A stretch of 57,139 nucleotides of DNA, taken from the NCBI GenBank assembly GCA_025929075.1, contig JAICMS010000003.1, positions 1-57,139 on the forward strand, written 5' to 3'. The notes beneath the pieces were generated by a model. The model saw only the letters and a list, made by a program, of their open reading frames with translations. It did not search any database and was not told where the DNA came from. Position 1 is the stretch's first letter. Each line of letters opens with the position of its first letter. The position numbers and the translations under genes are program-made. Source of the DNA: Propionibacteriales bacterium. GTDB lineage: Bacteria; Actinomycetota; Actinomycetes; Propionibacteriales; Nocardioidaceae. This document shows positions 1-8,540 of the stretch, in pieces.

Positions 1-707
1 GGCGGAAGCAGCCGCTCGCAGCGGTCCCGCAGCCGCTTGACGTCGGCTGCGCCGAGCCGGGCGACGATGTCGCCGGGTGGGCCGACGCCGAGCGTGAAGG
101 GATCCCACCAGTCGGCGAAGGTCTCGAACCGCAGTACGACGACGAGCCGGTCAGAGACGATGTCGTGTAGACCCGCCTGAAGGGCGAGCTCGGCGAGCTG
201 GCCCTCGCCCGTACCGGGCCGGTCGGACTCGTCGACAGCATCGGGCACGACCTCGTGTGCCGCCTCGTAGAAGGTCGCGAGCGGGCCGGTGCCGCCGGCC
301 GCGTCCCAGACGCAGGCCGCGACAACGCCGCCAGGTCGGGTGACGCGCGCCATCTCCCGCAGGCCGCTTGCGGGGTTGGGGATGAACTGCACGACAAGTT
401 GGGCCAGTACGACGTCGTACTCAGCGTCGGCGAACGGCAACTCTTCGGCCGAGGCGAGCTGCACGCCGACGCCAGGGAAGCTTTCCTTCATCGCAGCGAC
501 GAAGGGCTCCGAGGGGTCGGCCGCGTCGACGGACTCCGCGCCCAGCCGGCGCACCAGCTCAGCGGTCAGCGCCCCAGGCCCGCAGCCGACGTCGAGCGCA
601 CGCATACCCGGGCTGACACCGGCGAAGGTGGCGAACTGGACGGCGAGCCGCTCGGAGAACCGGCCCATGAACTTGCGATAAGCCTCAGCCGAGACCTCGA
701 ACGCCAT
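1..707 (-). CDS. Class I SAM-dependent methyltransferase, C-terminus outside window
   Basis: The first 235 codons of a reading frame that runs off the left edge. The translation has the Rossmann methyltransferase motif LDVGCGPG near residue 39 (motif I), an acidic ADPSE turn (motif II) and the DVVLAQLVVQF segment typical of UbiE/Methyltransf_11 enzymes, so it should transfer a methyl group from S-adenosylmethionine to a small molecule; the substrate cannot be read. The ATG at 707 is preceded by a TACCGT -10-like hexamer (minus strand, 714-719) that ends 6 nt upstream, which suggests a leaderless mRNA. The start overlaps the end of the degraded HAD frame by 23 bp. Confidence 0.85.
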   Translation of the reverse strand, partial: MAFEVSAEAYRKFMGRFSERLAVQFATFAGVSPGMRALDVGCGPGALTAELVRRLGAESVDAADPSEPFVAAMKESFPGVGVQLASAEELPFADAEYDVVLAQLVVQFIPNPASGLREMARVTRPGGVVAACVWDAAGGTGPLATFYEAAHEVVPDAVDESDRPGTGEGQLAELALQAGLHDIVSDRLVVVLRFETFADWWDPFTLGVGPPGDIVARLGAADVKRLRDRCERLLP

Positions 708-1104
708 CGCCACACGGTATCGCTGGTGGGGAGGGGAGAGCGCCGATCGCGGCGGCGCCGGTCGGCGCCACGCACGTCGGTTGCGACCAGAGGCAGAAGG
801 GCCAGGCGCGACCGTGGCTGATCCAGGTACTGCCGACCCCGGCGAGCGCGGCCCCGACGATGTCGGCGTGGGCGGTGTCGCCGACCATCCACGCGCCGTC
901 GAGCGTGCCGCCGACAAGGTTTGCCGCGAGCTCGAAGATTCGGCGATCGGGCTTGGCCACGCCGACCGTCTCGGAGATCACCCAGCCGGCGAGGAGCGAG
1001 TCGAGGCCGGCACGGCGGATCTTCGCCTCCTGGCGGTTGGTACTGCCGTTGGTGACGACGACCAGCCGTCGAGCGATCGACATTGTGGTCGCCAGAGCAA
1101 CCAC
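685..1104 (-). pseudogene. HAD-family hydrolase fragment, N-terminus missing
   Basis: The frame encodes the C-terminal half of a haloacid-dehalogenase-like hydrolase: motif II (VVVTNGS), the motif III lysine (GVAKPDRRIF) and motif IV (MVGDTAHADI). The N-terminal cap region and the catalytic DxDxT nucleophile motif are absent. Homology stops just before motif II, exactly where a 13-bp-arm inverted repeat (1076-1113) lies, and an in-frame stop follows 27 bases upstream of the first GTG. I looked for the missing half on the far side of the second repeat copy (past 1564) and found no DxDxT. The last 30 or so residues also look non-homologous. A functional enzyme is very unlikely. Confidence 0.7.
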
Positions 1105-1113
1105 AATGTCGAT
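1076..1113. repeat. Palindromic repeat, copy A (perfect 13-bp arms)
   Basis: The arms ATCGACATTGTGG and CCACAATGTCGAT surround a 12-nt loop, TCGCCAGAGCAA. The element sits at the breakpoint of the HAD fragment. The first 26 bp from 1077 recur exactly at 1539-1564. Confidence 0.85.
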
Positions 1114-1134
1114 GTCATTGCCGCGGCTGACCCC

Positions 1135-1416
1135 TCATACCGACGGCTGCGGCGGATTGAGCGGCCATAGGACCAGCTCCAGCTCCACGTCGGGGCCTAA
1201 CTCCGTGCGCAGCTGGCTAGCCAAGCCCTCCACTTGGTCCGCGTACCACCGTCGGGCCGCTTCGCTGTCCCAGCCGCTCTCATGGTCGAAGTGAGCCTCG
1301 AAGTGCGCTTCCCAGCTCCGGAGGCTGGCCGCGAGCTCCGCCGAAAGGCCACGATCCTCTGGTTCGACCATGCCCTGCCGATCCCACAGCGGCGACTCGG
1401 CGGTGTAGTCGCTCAT
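1135..1416 (-). CDS. Conserved hypothetical protein (about 93 aa)
   Basis: A small acidic, tryptophan-rich soluble protein that I do not assign to a named family. It has a run of the type LRSWEAHFEAHFDHESGW, then RWYADQVEGLASQLRTEL and an ELVLWPL end. No signal peptide or membrane segment is seen. The frame is open back to an ATG at 1458; the internal ATG at 1416 (MSDYTAESPLW) is taken as the start because the 14 residues before it are Arg/Ser-rich and look untranslated, but neither start has a good ribosome-binding site. The gene is bracketed by the two copies of a 26-bp direct repeat, so it may have arrived or been duplicated as a cassette. It could be co-transcribed towards the HAD fragment. 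Confidence 0.55.
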   Translation of the reverse strand: MSDYTAESPLWDRQGMVEPEDRGLSAELAASLRSWEAHFEAHFDHESGWDSEAARRWYADQVEGLASQLRTELGPDVELELVLWPLNPPQPSV

Positions 1417-1797
1417 CAGTCGGACGTAGCCCGATGCGCGCGACCGGTCTGACGCCATGCCCCCCAGCGTGTCACCCGCTGACTCGGCTCACGCCCCCAC
1501 CCGTCGTACCGGATGTGGCCTCGTCGCCACGCGAAGAGTCGACATTGTGGTCGCCAGAGCAACCGAAATGCCTCAACTTTGCGGACGGCCTCCGCCGCGG
1601 GACAACCGCGACCAGCCTCGGTTCGCCCGAGCCGTTCCGTGAGCTCCTCGTCTGACTCACTTCCCGGCTGCTGTCGAACCGAGGCCGGTCCACGATGCCC
1701 GACCTCGACGCCATGGGCTCGCCATCGGCGCCACCCTCCTTCGAGGTCGGGCACTGGTTTCGCAGACACGCGGCGGCCTCGCCTCCCACCGGCCGTG
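1417..1797. other. Intergenic stretch without a supportable gene
   Basis: Several overlapping frames are open here only because of the high GC content; none has a recognisable domain or a plausible start. The stretch holds copy B of the 26-bp repeat (1539-1564). It may be the decayed remains of former sequence upstream of the HAD fragment. Confidence 0.6.
1539..1564. repeat. 26-bp direct repeat, copy B
   Basis: This is an exact 26-bp match to 1077-1102, in the same orientation and 462 bp away. The second palindrome arm present in copy A is degenerate here (CCGAAATGCC instead of CCACAATGTC), so only copy A can form the full hairpin. Confidence 0.85.
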
Positions 1798-2286
1798 TCA
1801 GCGCTGTTCGCCGGTTGGCCGGCGCCGCAGGCCCCCGGTCAGGTTCCACGCGCGGTCGTACCCCGCGGCGAGGCGGGCCAGCGCGAGCGCGCCGACGAGC
1901 AGACCGAAGTCACGCAGCGCGATGTCGTAGAAGCCGGAGTAGCTCAGCAGGTTGATGATGATCCCCGCGAGCCACAGCGCCACGACGTAGCTGGCGTAAC
2001 GGGGCTTGATCGTGACGAGGACTGCCGCCAGGATCTCGATCCCGCCGACGACGTACATGGCGGTCTGTGCGGAGAACGGCAGGATGTCCACGATCCAGGG
2101 TGCCAGGTATCCCGGCCAGTCGGCGTTGAGGACCTTGGCGAACTTGTCGATGCCCATCCACAGCGGCAGCACGACGTACCCGATGTGCAAGAGCACGTAG
2201 GCGCCATACGCGGGATCTCGGATGCTGCGCTCCCAGGTATCGACGAGATGGTGGGTGACCGGCGGGTGTACCGCAGTGGCGGTCAT
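1798..2286 (-). CDS. DoxX-like integral membrane protein
   Basis: A 162-aa protein with about four hydrophobic segments and the DoxX-type layout: a first helix followed by GIDKFAKVL, then the second helix beginning VVGGIEILAAVLV. These are small inner-membrane proteins; in some bacteria they take part in thiol or oxidative-stress handling, but the biochemical role is unclear. The ATG at 2286 has a strong ribosome-binding site (AAGGAG, 2292-2297). A minus-strand promoter is visible: TTGACA (2345-2350), 17-bp spacer, AACACT (2322-2327). It is divergent from the cysteine-containing regulator, which is the obvious candidate to control it. Confidence 0.75.
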   Translation of the reverse strand: MTATAVHPPVTHHLVDTWERSIRDPAYGAYVLLHIGYVVLPLWMGIDKFAKVLNADWPGYLAPWIVDILPFSAQTAMYVVGGIEILAAVLVTIKPRYASYVVALWLAGIIINLLSYSGFYDIALRDFGLLVGALALARLAAGYDRAWNLTGGLRRRPTGEQR

Positions 2287-2291
2287 GGTGA

Positions 2292-2369
2292 CTCCTTCTA
2301 TCGATAACGGGTGTTGCTTTTAGTGTTGCCTCGGTCACACCATTTGTCAAGGGCAGTTAGTGATAGAGT
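2292..2369. promoter_or_regulatory. Divergent promoter region of DoxX and the ArsR/SufR-like regulator
   Basis: Minus strand: TTGACA (2345-2350) and AACACT (2322-2327) with 17-bp spacing, serving DoxX. Plus strand: TAGAGT (2364-2369) ends 6 nt before the GTG of the regulator, so that message would be leaderless. Two direct copies of GTGTTGC lie between them (about 2311 and 2323, 12 bp apart) and overlap the DoxX -10, a reasonable operator position. The operator role is inference. Confidence 0.5.
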
Positions 2370-2375
2370 GGCCTG

Positions 2376-3053
2376 GTGAGTCCGACCGATGCCGGCCTGG
2401 ACGCCCTGGCCGACTTGAGCAACCTGGTCGACCCGGTACGTCGTCGGTTATACGAGTACGTCGTGTCCCGCTCCTCGCCGGTGACGCGCGAGGAAGCGGC
2501 CGCGGCCGTCGGCATCGGCCGGACGCTGGCGGCGTACCACCTGGACAAGCTGACCGCGTCAGGGCTGATCGAAGCCGGCTACGCCCGACCGGAAGGACGT
2601 GGCGGCCCGGGCGCCGGGCGGCCGGCCAAGCACTACGTCGCGGCAGAGCGGGAGTTGTCGGTCAGTGTCCCGGCTCGCAGCTATCTCCTGATCGCCAAGG
2701 TCCTGGCCGAGGCGGTGGCCGCGGACACCAGCGGCGCGGCGCGCGCCGCCGCCACCAGAGCAGCCCGCGAGATCGGACAGACAGTGTCGGCCGGCGCTGA
2801 TCTGGAGACGGCGCTGCGCGGATGCGGTTATGAGCCGGTGAGCACCGCTGACGGTGACATCGTCTTGCGGAACTGCCCCTTCCACCAGTTGTCGAAGGCC
2901 CATGTCGACCTCGTGTGTGGACTCAACCTCGAGCTGATCACGGGCATCCTCGAGGGCACGGACGAGCGGGCGGACGAGGCGGTGCTTGCACCGCAGGACG
3001 GTCGGTGCTGCGTGATCATCCAGAACAGCCGGGCTTCGAAGCCAGCGGGCTAG
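2376..3053 (+). CDS. ArsR/SufR-like winged-helix regulator with C-terminal Cys/His ligand set
   Basis: A 225-aa protein. Residues about 18-92 form a winged helix-turn-helix (DPVRRRLYEYVV, then EEAAAAVGIGRTLAAYHLDKL, then a Gly-rich wing ending RPAKHYV). The C-terminal half resembles the SufR-like group of COG2345 regulators: Cys150, Cys167-Pro-Phe-His170, His176, Cys181, and Cys211-Cys212. In cyanobacterial SufR comparable cysteines hold an iron-sulfur cluster, so this protein probably senses redox, NO or metal status. The GTG start directly follows a TAGAGT -10 by 6 nt and has no Shine-Dalgarno, which fits leaderless translation. Its divergent neighbour DoxX is the likely target. The ligand set is seen; the cluster and the target are inferred. 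Confidence 0.75.
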   Translation: MSPTDAGLDALADLSNLVDPVRRRLYEYVVSRSSPVTREEAAAAVGIGRTLAAYHLDKLTASGLIEAGYARPEGRGGPGAGRPAKHYVAAERELSVSVPARSYLLIAKVLAEAVAADTSGAARAAATRAAREIGQTVSAGADLETALRGCGYEPVSTADGDIVLRNCPFHQLSKAHVDLVCGLNLELITGILEGTDERADEAVLAPQDGRCCVIIQNSRASKPAG

Positions 3054-3153
3054 CTCTCGGCTGGTCCGGCAGGCCAGCAGAGGCGGCGCGAGCGTGGTGT
3101 GCCGGCTCGGATCGCCCCTGGGCCAGCGTGATGCGGCGAGTCAAGATGGTGGC

Positions 3154-3555
3154 GTGAGTGAGCGTCCGGGTAATGGATCTGCCACCAGCGGTGCCTCGGC
3201 TCTCGGTTGGCCCTGCTGGATCGGGGTCGTCGCCGACGACCTGGACCGCCAGCGCCGCTTCTACCGTGACGTCCTCGGCTTCACCGAGATCGACGACGGT
3301 CCCGGCTGGGTGCAGTTCGACTTCGGCGACGGTCGCCTGGTCGAGGTGATCCAGCGATCCGACGAGGCTCAGTACGATGCCGTCCGCTGCCAGGTTGGGT
3401 ACGAGGTGGCCGACATCGCCGGCGCCCGAGACGCTCTCGTCGCCAAGGGCGTCGAGGCGATCAGCGACCTGCTCGGTGACGCGGCCGCCGGCGGTCGCTG
3501 GTGCTACTTCCGCGACAGCGAGGGCAACGTGTTCGAGCTCAAGGAGCGTGGCTAG
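3154..3555 (+). CDS. VOC (glyoxalase/bleomycin-resistance fold) family protein
   Basis: About 133 aa with one vicinal-oxygen-chelate module: the N-terminal strand and helix (WIGVVADDLDRQRRFYRDVLGF), a central strand pair, and the closing motif WCYFRDSEGNVFELKE, whose final Glu is a usual metal ligand. The substrate is unknown; members include lactoylglutathione lyases, dioxygenases and resistance proteins. The frame is open back to 3094, but the GTG at 3154 is preferred because everything before it is low-complexity linker. The ribosome-binding site is weak. It stands alone between the regulator and a convergent Nudix gene. Confidence 0.75.
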   Translation: MSERPGNGSATSGASALGWPCWIGVVADDLDRQRRFYRDVLGFTEIDDGPGWVQFDFGDGRLVEVIQRSDEAQYDAVRCQVGYEVADIAGARDALVAKGVEAISDLLGDAAAGGRWCYFRDSEGNVFELKERG

Positions 3556-3717
3556 CCGCCCAGCTACCCGGTGGGAGCGGACACCCTGGCATGTTCAGCG
3601 GCAACCGGACGCCGGCCGTGGCCCAAAGTCGCGCGCATCACGTTCGGGCCACCGCGCGTGTTCGGTCGGGGACGGACACCGGGCAGCCACCTTCCCGCGG
3701 GATGCGTCACATGCCAC

Positions 3718-4197
3718 TCAGAAGCCGCTGAGCATGAGCGGACTGGCCGGAACGCCTTCGTCGAGCAGACGCGCGAGGAGGCGGGGGAGTTGGCGCGGCG
3801 CGAAGACAGCTGCCCCGTCGACGAGCTCCCGGCGCGACCACCACCTGACCGCTCGCACGTTCTCGGCGGCAAGCGCCGCTGCCGACAGCGTCGGAGCGGG
3901 GTCGACGTGCGCAGTGCGCAGCAGGTGGACGTGGTCGACCTGGCCGTCCCAGTGGGTCATCGGGAAGATCGCCGTCTTGATCCAGATCTCCGGACCCAGC
4001 TCAGCAATCGTCAGCCCGGTCTCCTCGCGCAGCTCGCGCTGCAGCGCGGACAACCGGCTCTCGCCCGGCTCGAGGCCGCCGCCGGGGTTGGCCCAGAAGC
4101 CCGCGGCCGGCTCGACGCCATCCCAACGGAAGTGCACCAGCAGCACGTTGTGGTCGGGATCGAGAATCAACGCTCGCACGCTCTCCCGAAGTCTCAC
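3718..4197 (-). CDS. Nudix hydrolase
   Basis: A 159-aa protein with a complete Nudix box (GGGLEPGE, then RELREETGL), in which the Glu residues of REETG bind the catalytic divalent metal. It should hydrolyse a nucleoside diphosphate linked to another group; the substrate cannot be predicted. The GTG at 4195-4197 overlaps the TGA stop of the upstream methyltransferase (GTGA), so translation is coupled. A longer frame to 4275 exists but would run far into the methyltransferase gene and adds only Arg-rich sequence. Near the C-terminus, RWWSRREL is the usual segment that follows a Nudix fold. Confidence 0.85.
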   Translation of the reverse strand: MRLRESVRALILDPDHNVLLVHFRWDGVEPAAGFWANPGGGLEPGESRLSALQRELREETGLTIAELGPEIWIKTAIFPMTHWDGQVDHVHLLRTAHVDPAPTLSAAALAAENVRAVRWWSRRELVDGAAVFAPRQLPRLLARLLDEGVPASPLMLSGF

Positions 4198-4940
4198 GAC
4201 GAAGGAGCGCGCGCGTAGACGCTGATGTGCCGAGCGGAGCCGGCGCTGAACGGCTCGCCACGCCACCCGTCCCATCGATTGACGAGTCGCAGGCCGGCGA
4301 CGCGGGCCATCAGGTCGAGCTCGCTCGGCTCGGCCAGTCGGCAGGAGATCGGACCGAGCCGGACACCGTCGTTCGACAGCCTGACGTGGCTCTCGTCGAG
4401 GATCTGCGTCACCGGGTCGTAGCGGTTGACGTCGAGTACGACGACGTCGTTGGCCACACGTTCAGCGTCGACGAAGCTCATCCGACCGCGCAGCCAGGCG
4501 CTCGGCACGCCGGCCTCGACGACGAAGACGCCGTCCGCTGCAAGATGTCGGGCCGCGTTGGCGAAGCAGGCAACCTGACCGTCCTGGCTCAGGATGTTGA
4601 AGATCGTGTTGAAGATCAGGTAGACGAGGCGATAGCCGCCGAGCGCAGGTGCTGTCACACCGGTCATGTCGCCCATCGTCACGTCCAACGCCTGACCGCC
4701 GGGCTTGTCGCGCAATCGAGCGACCATGTCGGCCGACAGCTCGATGCCGTCCACCCGGATCCCCCGCTCGGCCAACGGCAGCGCGATCCGGCCGGTGCCG
4801 ATCGCCAGCTCCAGCGCGGGGCCGCCGCCGGCCAGGCGGGCGAGGAAGTCGACCGTCTCGTCCTCGTCGCCGCGCAGCTCGTCGTCGTACTCAGCCGCTA
4901 CGTCGGGGCCGAAGCTGGCCGCCGGATCGAAGCCCTCCAC
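4194..4940 (-). CDS. Class I SAM-dependent methyltransferase
   Basis: About 248 aa. The core has ALELAIGTGRIALPLAERG (SAM-binding motif I, with the Ala-Ile variant common in actinobacterial paralogues), VDGIELSADMVARL (motif II) and a GDMTG acidic loop, followed by the LIFNTIFNI strand. The substrate is unknown. The GTG at 4940 is chosen because GGGGAGG lies 8-9 nt upstream; the ATG at 4976 would add 12 residues. It is translationally coupled to the Nudix gene downstream by a GTGA overlap, so the two form a two-gene operon. Confidence 0.85.
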   Translation of the reverse strand: MEGFDPAASFGPDVAAEYDDELRGDEDETVDFLARLAGGGPALELAIGTGRIALPLAERGIRVDGIELSADMVARLRDKPGGQALDVTMGDMTGVTAPALGGYRLVYLIFNTIFNILSQDGQVACFANAARHLAADGVFVVEAGVPSAWLRGRMSFVDAERVANDVVVLDVNRYDPVTQILDESHVRLSNDGVRLGPISCRLAEPSELDLMARVAGLRLVNRWDGWRGEPFSAGSARHISVYARAPSS

Positions 4941-5082
4941 ACCGGCAGCCTCCCCGCTGCCGCGACAGCGCCGCAAGTCGTTTGCAGCCGGTAAGGGGCT
5001 CGGTCACACCGTTGAGCCCGCGGTGACGACTGATTCGGTGTTCGTATGCCGGCGCCGTCGAGCACCGCATAGCCTCCGCCTC

Positions 5083-5352
5083 ATGGGAATGATCAAGCAG
5101 TCCAAGATCAGCACCGTCCGCGCCGATGCCCAGCGGGCGCGCGAAGAGGGCCGCCGGGTCTTCGTCGCCGTGTTCAAGGCGGGGGTGCTCAGCAGCGGCA
5201 TGTTCTCCGGTGGGCTGGGACACATCGCCGAAATGATCGAGGCGGTCGAGGCGGAGGGCTGGCGACTGGAGCACTTCACCTACGACAGCACCGAGAGCCG
5301 GACCGACCGGGTCTGCGGCCTCTTCCGCCCGCTCGCCGAGCCCGGCCACTGA
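5083..5352 (+). CDS. Small conserved hypothetical protein (89 aa)
   Basis: A soluble protein with the pattern VFVAVFKAGVLSSGMFSGGLGHIAEMIEAVEAEGWRL followed by a compact alpha/beta end (LFRPL). The middle portion resembles small DUF4177-type folds, in which a strand and a helix precede EGWxL; I call that only a resemblance. The ATG at 5083 is preceded by TAGCCT (5070-5075), 7 nt upstream, so the message may be leaderless. A second ATG lies at 5089. It stands between two leftward genes. Confidence 0.6.
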   Translation: MGMIKQSKISTVRADAQRAREEGRRVFVAVFKAGVLSSGMFSGGLGHIAEMIEAVEAEGWRLEHFTYDSTESRTDRVCGLFRPLAEPGH

Positions 5353-5433
5353 CGGGCGGGGGTCCTAAGCACGACGCATTTAGAGGGATTACGGTCGCCC
5401 TGGCGACCCAAATCCATCATGATCCGTTGACGG

Positions 5434-6675
5434 TCAGACCTGCCGAGCCCTTGCGTGCATGGCCCGGCCCATGCGCTCGACCGCCTCGGTCAGCACTGCG
5501 GGGGAGGTGGCGAAGTTCAGCCGGACATGGCCCCCGCCGCCGGTGCCGAAGACGTGGCCTGAGCTGAGGGCGACCTTGGCGCGGTTGAGGAACATCAGTG
5601 CCGTGCCAGAGAGCTCCGACACCACGGGCAGCTCGTCGCGGCCAGAGCCTGCGTCCGTCTCGGCCTCCTCGATGCCGAGGGCTCGGCAGTCGAGCCACGC
5701 CAGGTAGGTGCCCTCCGGTGGGAGGTAGCCGACAGTGGGCAGGTGTTCGGTGAGCAGGTCTCTCAGCAGTCGACGGTTGGCGTCGAGTCCGGCGAGCAGA
5801 GCGTCGAGCCATCCGCCGCCCTGATCGAAGGCGACGGTGTGGGCGAGGATGCCGAGGTGGGACGGCCCGTGGCTGACCTCTTCGGGCAGCCGCCGGAGAT
5901 CCGCCTCGGCACGAGTTCCGGCGATGAGCAGGGCCGCCTTCAGTCCCGCAAGGTTCCAGCCCTTGGAGGCAGACATCAGCGCGAAGGCGCCCTCGGCGCC
6001 GGGGACGCTGAGGTACGGCGTGAATCGAGCCCCGGGCAGGACGAGCGGTGCGTGGACTTCGTCGGCGATCACCCGCACGCCGTACCGCTCCGCGAGAGCC
6101 GCCACCGCCTGCAGCTCGTCGGCGGTGTGCACGGTGCCGGTGGGGTTGTGCGGGTTGCTCAACAGGTAAGCGGGTCGGCCCCCCTCAGCGCGGGCGCGAC
6201 TGAAGGCGGCTTGCAGGGTGTCGAGGTCGAGCCGTCCGTCGGTGCCGAGTGGAGCCTCCCTCACCCGGCGACCGTCGTGGGTAATGAACGCATAGAACGG
6301 CGCGTAGACCGGCGGGTTGACGATCACGGCGTCGCCGGGGTCGGTCACGAGTCGCAACGCCTCGACCACACCCAGCATGACGTCGGGCACGATCGCGGTC
6401 CGGTCGACGTCGAGGCCGCCCCAACCCCATCGCTGTACGGCGAAGGCGCTGAGCGCTTCGGCGTACGCCATGCCAGTGTCGTGACTGGGGTAGCCGGTGT
6501 CTCCGGCGTCGATCGCATCCTTGAGCGCCTCGACGATGGGCGGCGCGAGTCGGACGTCCATCTCGGCGACCCAGAGCGGCAGGACGTCTGGCGGATGGGC
6601 GCTCCACTTCATGCTGGTCCGCGCCCGAAGCTGCTCGAGCGACAGCTCCTCCAGCGGGTTCATCGGTTCAGCCAC
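5434..6675 (-). CDS. PLP-dependent aminotransferase / C-S lyase (PatB/MalY type)
   Basis: About 413 aa, fold type I. It opens with the PatB/MalY signature [19 protein letters not shown], has the substrate-binding SNPHNPTGT, the PLP-phenol Asp in [10 protein letters not shown], the Schiff-base lysine in [12 protein letters not shown] and a C-terminal VRLNFA arginine. Family members cleave cystathionine or other C-S substrates or act as aminotransferases. The GTG at 6675 ([11 protein letters not shown]) is preferred because GGAGGAGG lies about 9 nt upstream; an ATG follows 4 codons later, and the longer frame to 6762 adds Arg-rich sequence. It lies 112 bp downstream of dnaB on the same strand. 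Confidence 0.85.
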   Translation of the reverse strand: MAEPMNPLEELSLEQLRARTSMKWSAHPPDVLPLWVAEMDVRLAPPIVEALKDAIDAGDTGYPSHDTGMAYAEALSAFAVQRWGWGGLDVDRTAIVPDVMLGVVEALRLVTDPGDAVIVNPPVYAPFYAFITHDGRRVREAPLGTDGRLDLDTLQAAFSRARAEGGRPAYLLSNPHNPTGTVHTADELQAVAALAERYGVRVIADEVHAPLVLPGARFTPYLSVPGAEGAFALMSASKGWNLAGLKAALLIAGTRAEADLRRLPEEVSHGPSHLGILAHTVAFDQGGGWLDALLAGLDANRRLLRDLLTEHLPTVGYLPPEGTYLAWLDCRALGIEEAETDAGSGRDELPVVSELSGTALMFLNRAKVALSSGHVFGTGGGGHVRLNFATSPAVLTEAVERMGRAMHARARQV

Positions 6676-6787
6676 CTGGTCCCACCTCCTCCCGTTACCG
6701 CGGCGCCGACCGGCACGACGAGACAAGTCAACCCGGCCGTAGGCAACCGTCGATGCGCGCACCTGCTCCGGAGACGACGTTGGTGGC

Positions 6788-8176
6788 TTACTCGGGTGCC
6801 ATGTCGACGAAGCGGGAGTAGTGGCCCTGGAAGGCGAGCACGATGTCGCGGGTCGGGCCGTTGCGGTTCTTGGCGACGATGAGGTCGGCCTCGCCGGGGC
6901 GGCTGGAGTCCTTCTCGTAGGCGTCCTCGCGGTGCAGCAGGATCACCAGGTCGCTGTCTTGCTCGAGGGCGCCGGACTCGCGCAGGTCGGACAACAGCGG
7001 CCGCTTGGAGGTGCGCTGCTCCGACGACCGGTTGAGCTGGGCGATGGCCACGACCGGGATCTCGAGCTCCTTGGCGAGCAGCTTGATCTGCCGGGAGAAC
7101 TCCGACACCTCGACCTGCCGGCTCTCGACCTTCTTCGCCGAGGTCATCAGCTGCAGGTAGTCGATGATGATCAGCCGCAAATCATGCCGCTGCTTGAGCC
7201 GCCGGGCCTTGGCGCGGATCTCCATCATCGTCAGGTTGGGCGAGTCGTCGATGAACAGCGGCGCCTCCGACACCTCGCCCATCTTGCGCACCAGCTTGTT
7301 CCAGTCGTCGTCGCTCATCTGCCCGCTGTGCATGTGGTGCATCGGCACCCGGGCCTCCGCCGACAGCAGTCGCATCGTGATCTCGGTCTTGCCCATCTCG
7401 AGCGAGAAGATCACCGTGGCGAGGTTGTGTCGGATGGCCGCCGAACGCGCGAAGTCGAGGGCGAGCGTCGACTTGCCGATCGCCGGCCGGGCCGCCACGA
7501 TCACCATCTGGCCGGGATGCAGGCCGTTGGTCAGCTCGTCGAGGTCGGAGAAGCCCGTCGGCACGCCCGACATCGCGCCGTCGCGGTTGCTGATCGCCTC
7601 GAGCTCGTCGATCGTCAGCTCCATCAGCTCCGACAGCGGCACGTAGTCTTCGGAGACCCGCCGGTCGGTGACGCTGTAGATCTCTGCCTGGGCCTGATCC
7701 ACGACGTCGTCGACCTGCCCCTCGCCCGCGTACCCGAGCTGCACGACCTTGGTGCCGGCGTTGACCAACCGGCGCAGGATCGCCTTCTCGCGCACGATGC
7801 CGGCGTAGTAACTGGCGTTGGCCGCCACCGGAACCAGCGCGGCGAGGGTGTGCAGGTACGTCGGTCCGCCGACGCGAGCCAGGTCGCCGGACCGCCCCAG
7901 CACGCCGGACACCGTGATCTGGTCGGCCGGCTCGCCGCGGGCGTAAAGGTCGACGATCGCGTCGTACACCAGCTCGTGCGCCGGACGGTAGAAGTCAGAT
8001 CCGCGCAGGACCTCGATGACGTCGGCGATCGCGTCCTTGCTCAACAACATCGCTCCGAGCACGCACTGCTCGGCGTCGTCGTCCTGCGGTGGCAGCCGGC
8101 CGGTGTCGGCGAAGTCAGCATGGCTGAAGCGGTTGTCGCTCGTCGGCCCGCTGCTGCGCAGCTCCGCAATGCTCAC
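6788..8176 (-). CDS. dnaB: Replicative DNA helicase DnaB
   Basis: A 462-aa hexameric 5'-3' helicase. It has an N-terminal helical domain (residues about 30-170), a linker helix, and a RecA-like motor with Walker A ARPAIGKS (229-236), catalytic Glu260, Walker [10 protein letters not shown] (about 335-343) and the arginine-finger region KNRNGPT (about 436-442). The length is normal and there is no intein, unlike some mycobacterial DnaB. The actinobacterial loader candidate DciA is also present, 40 kb away. Position beside rplI/rpsR/ssb/rpsF with an intervening MATE gene matches Streptomyces. Confidence 0.97.
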   Translation of the reverse strand: MSIAELRSSGPTSDNRFSHADFADTGRLPPQDDDAEQCVLGAMLLSKDAIADVIEVLRGSDFYRPAHELVYDAIVDLYARGEPADQITVSGVLGRSGDLARVGGPTYLHTLAALVPVAANASYYAGIVREKAILRRLVNAGTKVVQLGYAGEGQVDDVVDQAQAEIYSVTDRRVSEDYVPLSELMELTIDELEAISNRDGAMSGVPTGFSDLDELTNGLHPGQMVIVAARPAIGKSTLALDFARSAAIRHNLATVIFSLEMGKTEITMRLLSAEARVPMHHMHSGQMSDDDWNKLVRKMGEVSEAPLFIDDSPNLTMMEIRAKARRLKQRHDLRLIIIDYLQLMTSAKKVESRQVEVSEFSRQIKLLAKELEIPVVAIAQLNRSSEQRTSKRPLLSDLRESGALEQDSDLVILLHREDAYEKDSSRPGEADLIVAKNRNGPTRDIVLAFQGHYSRFVDMAPE

Positions 8177-8540
8177 GCGACTCCTTCATACGGCCGATCA
8201 GACCCGGACATCTGCGAGGCTAGGGCGCGGCACCGACACAATGCGGCGCTCGTCTCCACTCGGAAGTCCGAGCTCACCCTCACCCAGCCGAGGTGACGTT
8301 AGTTGGCCCCGACAGATGTGGGAAGCGCGTCGTCAACATCCCTTGTGCGGCGCGCCGACAACACTTGGGGACCGTCTCGGCGTGTCCTGTGCATAGCCTG
8401 CGCATACGGCTGTGGAGGATCCGTGGTGCGGGTGCCGAACCGCCGGTGCTTCCTGCGGCATCGCGGATCCCAGGATGTGGACCGAAAATTCTTGCGACCT
8501 GCGTCCGTCGCCAGGCAGCCCGCGCAAGGGGGAAACCACC
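8177..8540. other. Divergent intergenic region between dnaB and the MATE gene
   Basis: This 364-bp stretch must hold the promoters of dnaB (left) and the MATE exporter (right). I see no clear consensus -35/-10 pair, repeat or RNA gene. A long open frame running from 8412 into the MATE gene is taken as untranslated because a ribosome-binding site (AAGGGGGA) sits just before the ATG at 8541. Confidence 0.5.

Noticed and set aside
6821-8296. 491-aa plus-strand frame opposite dnaB
   Set aside because: Antisense shadow of dnaB; His/Val/Asp-rich without domains.
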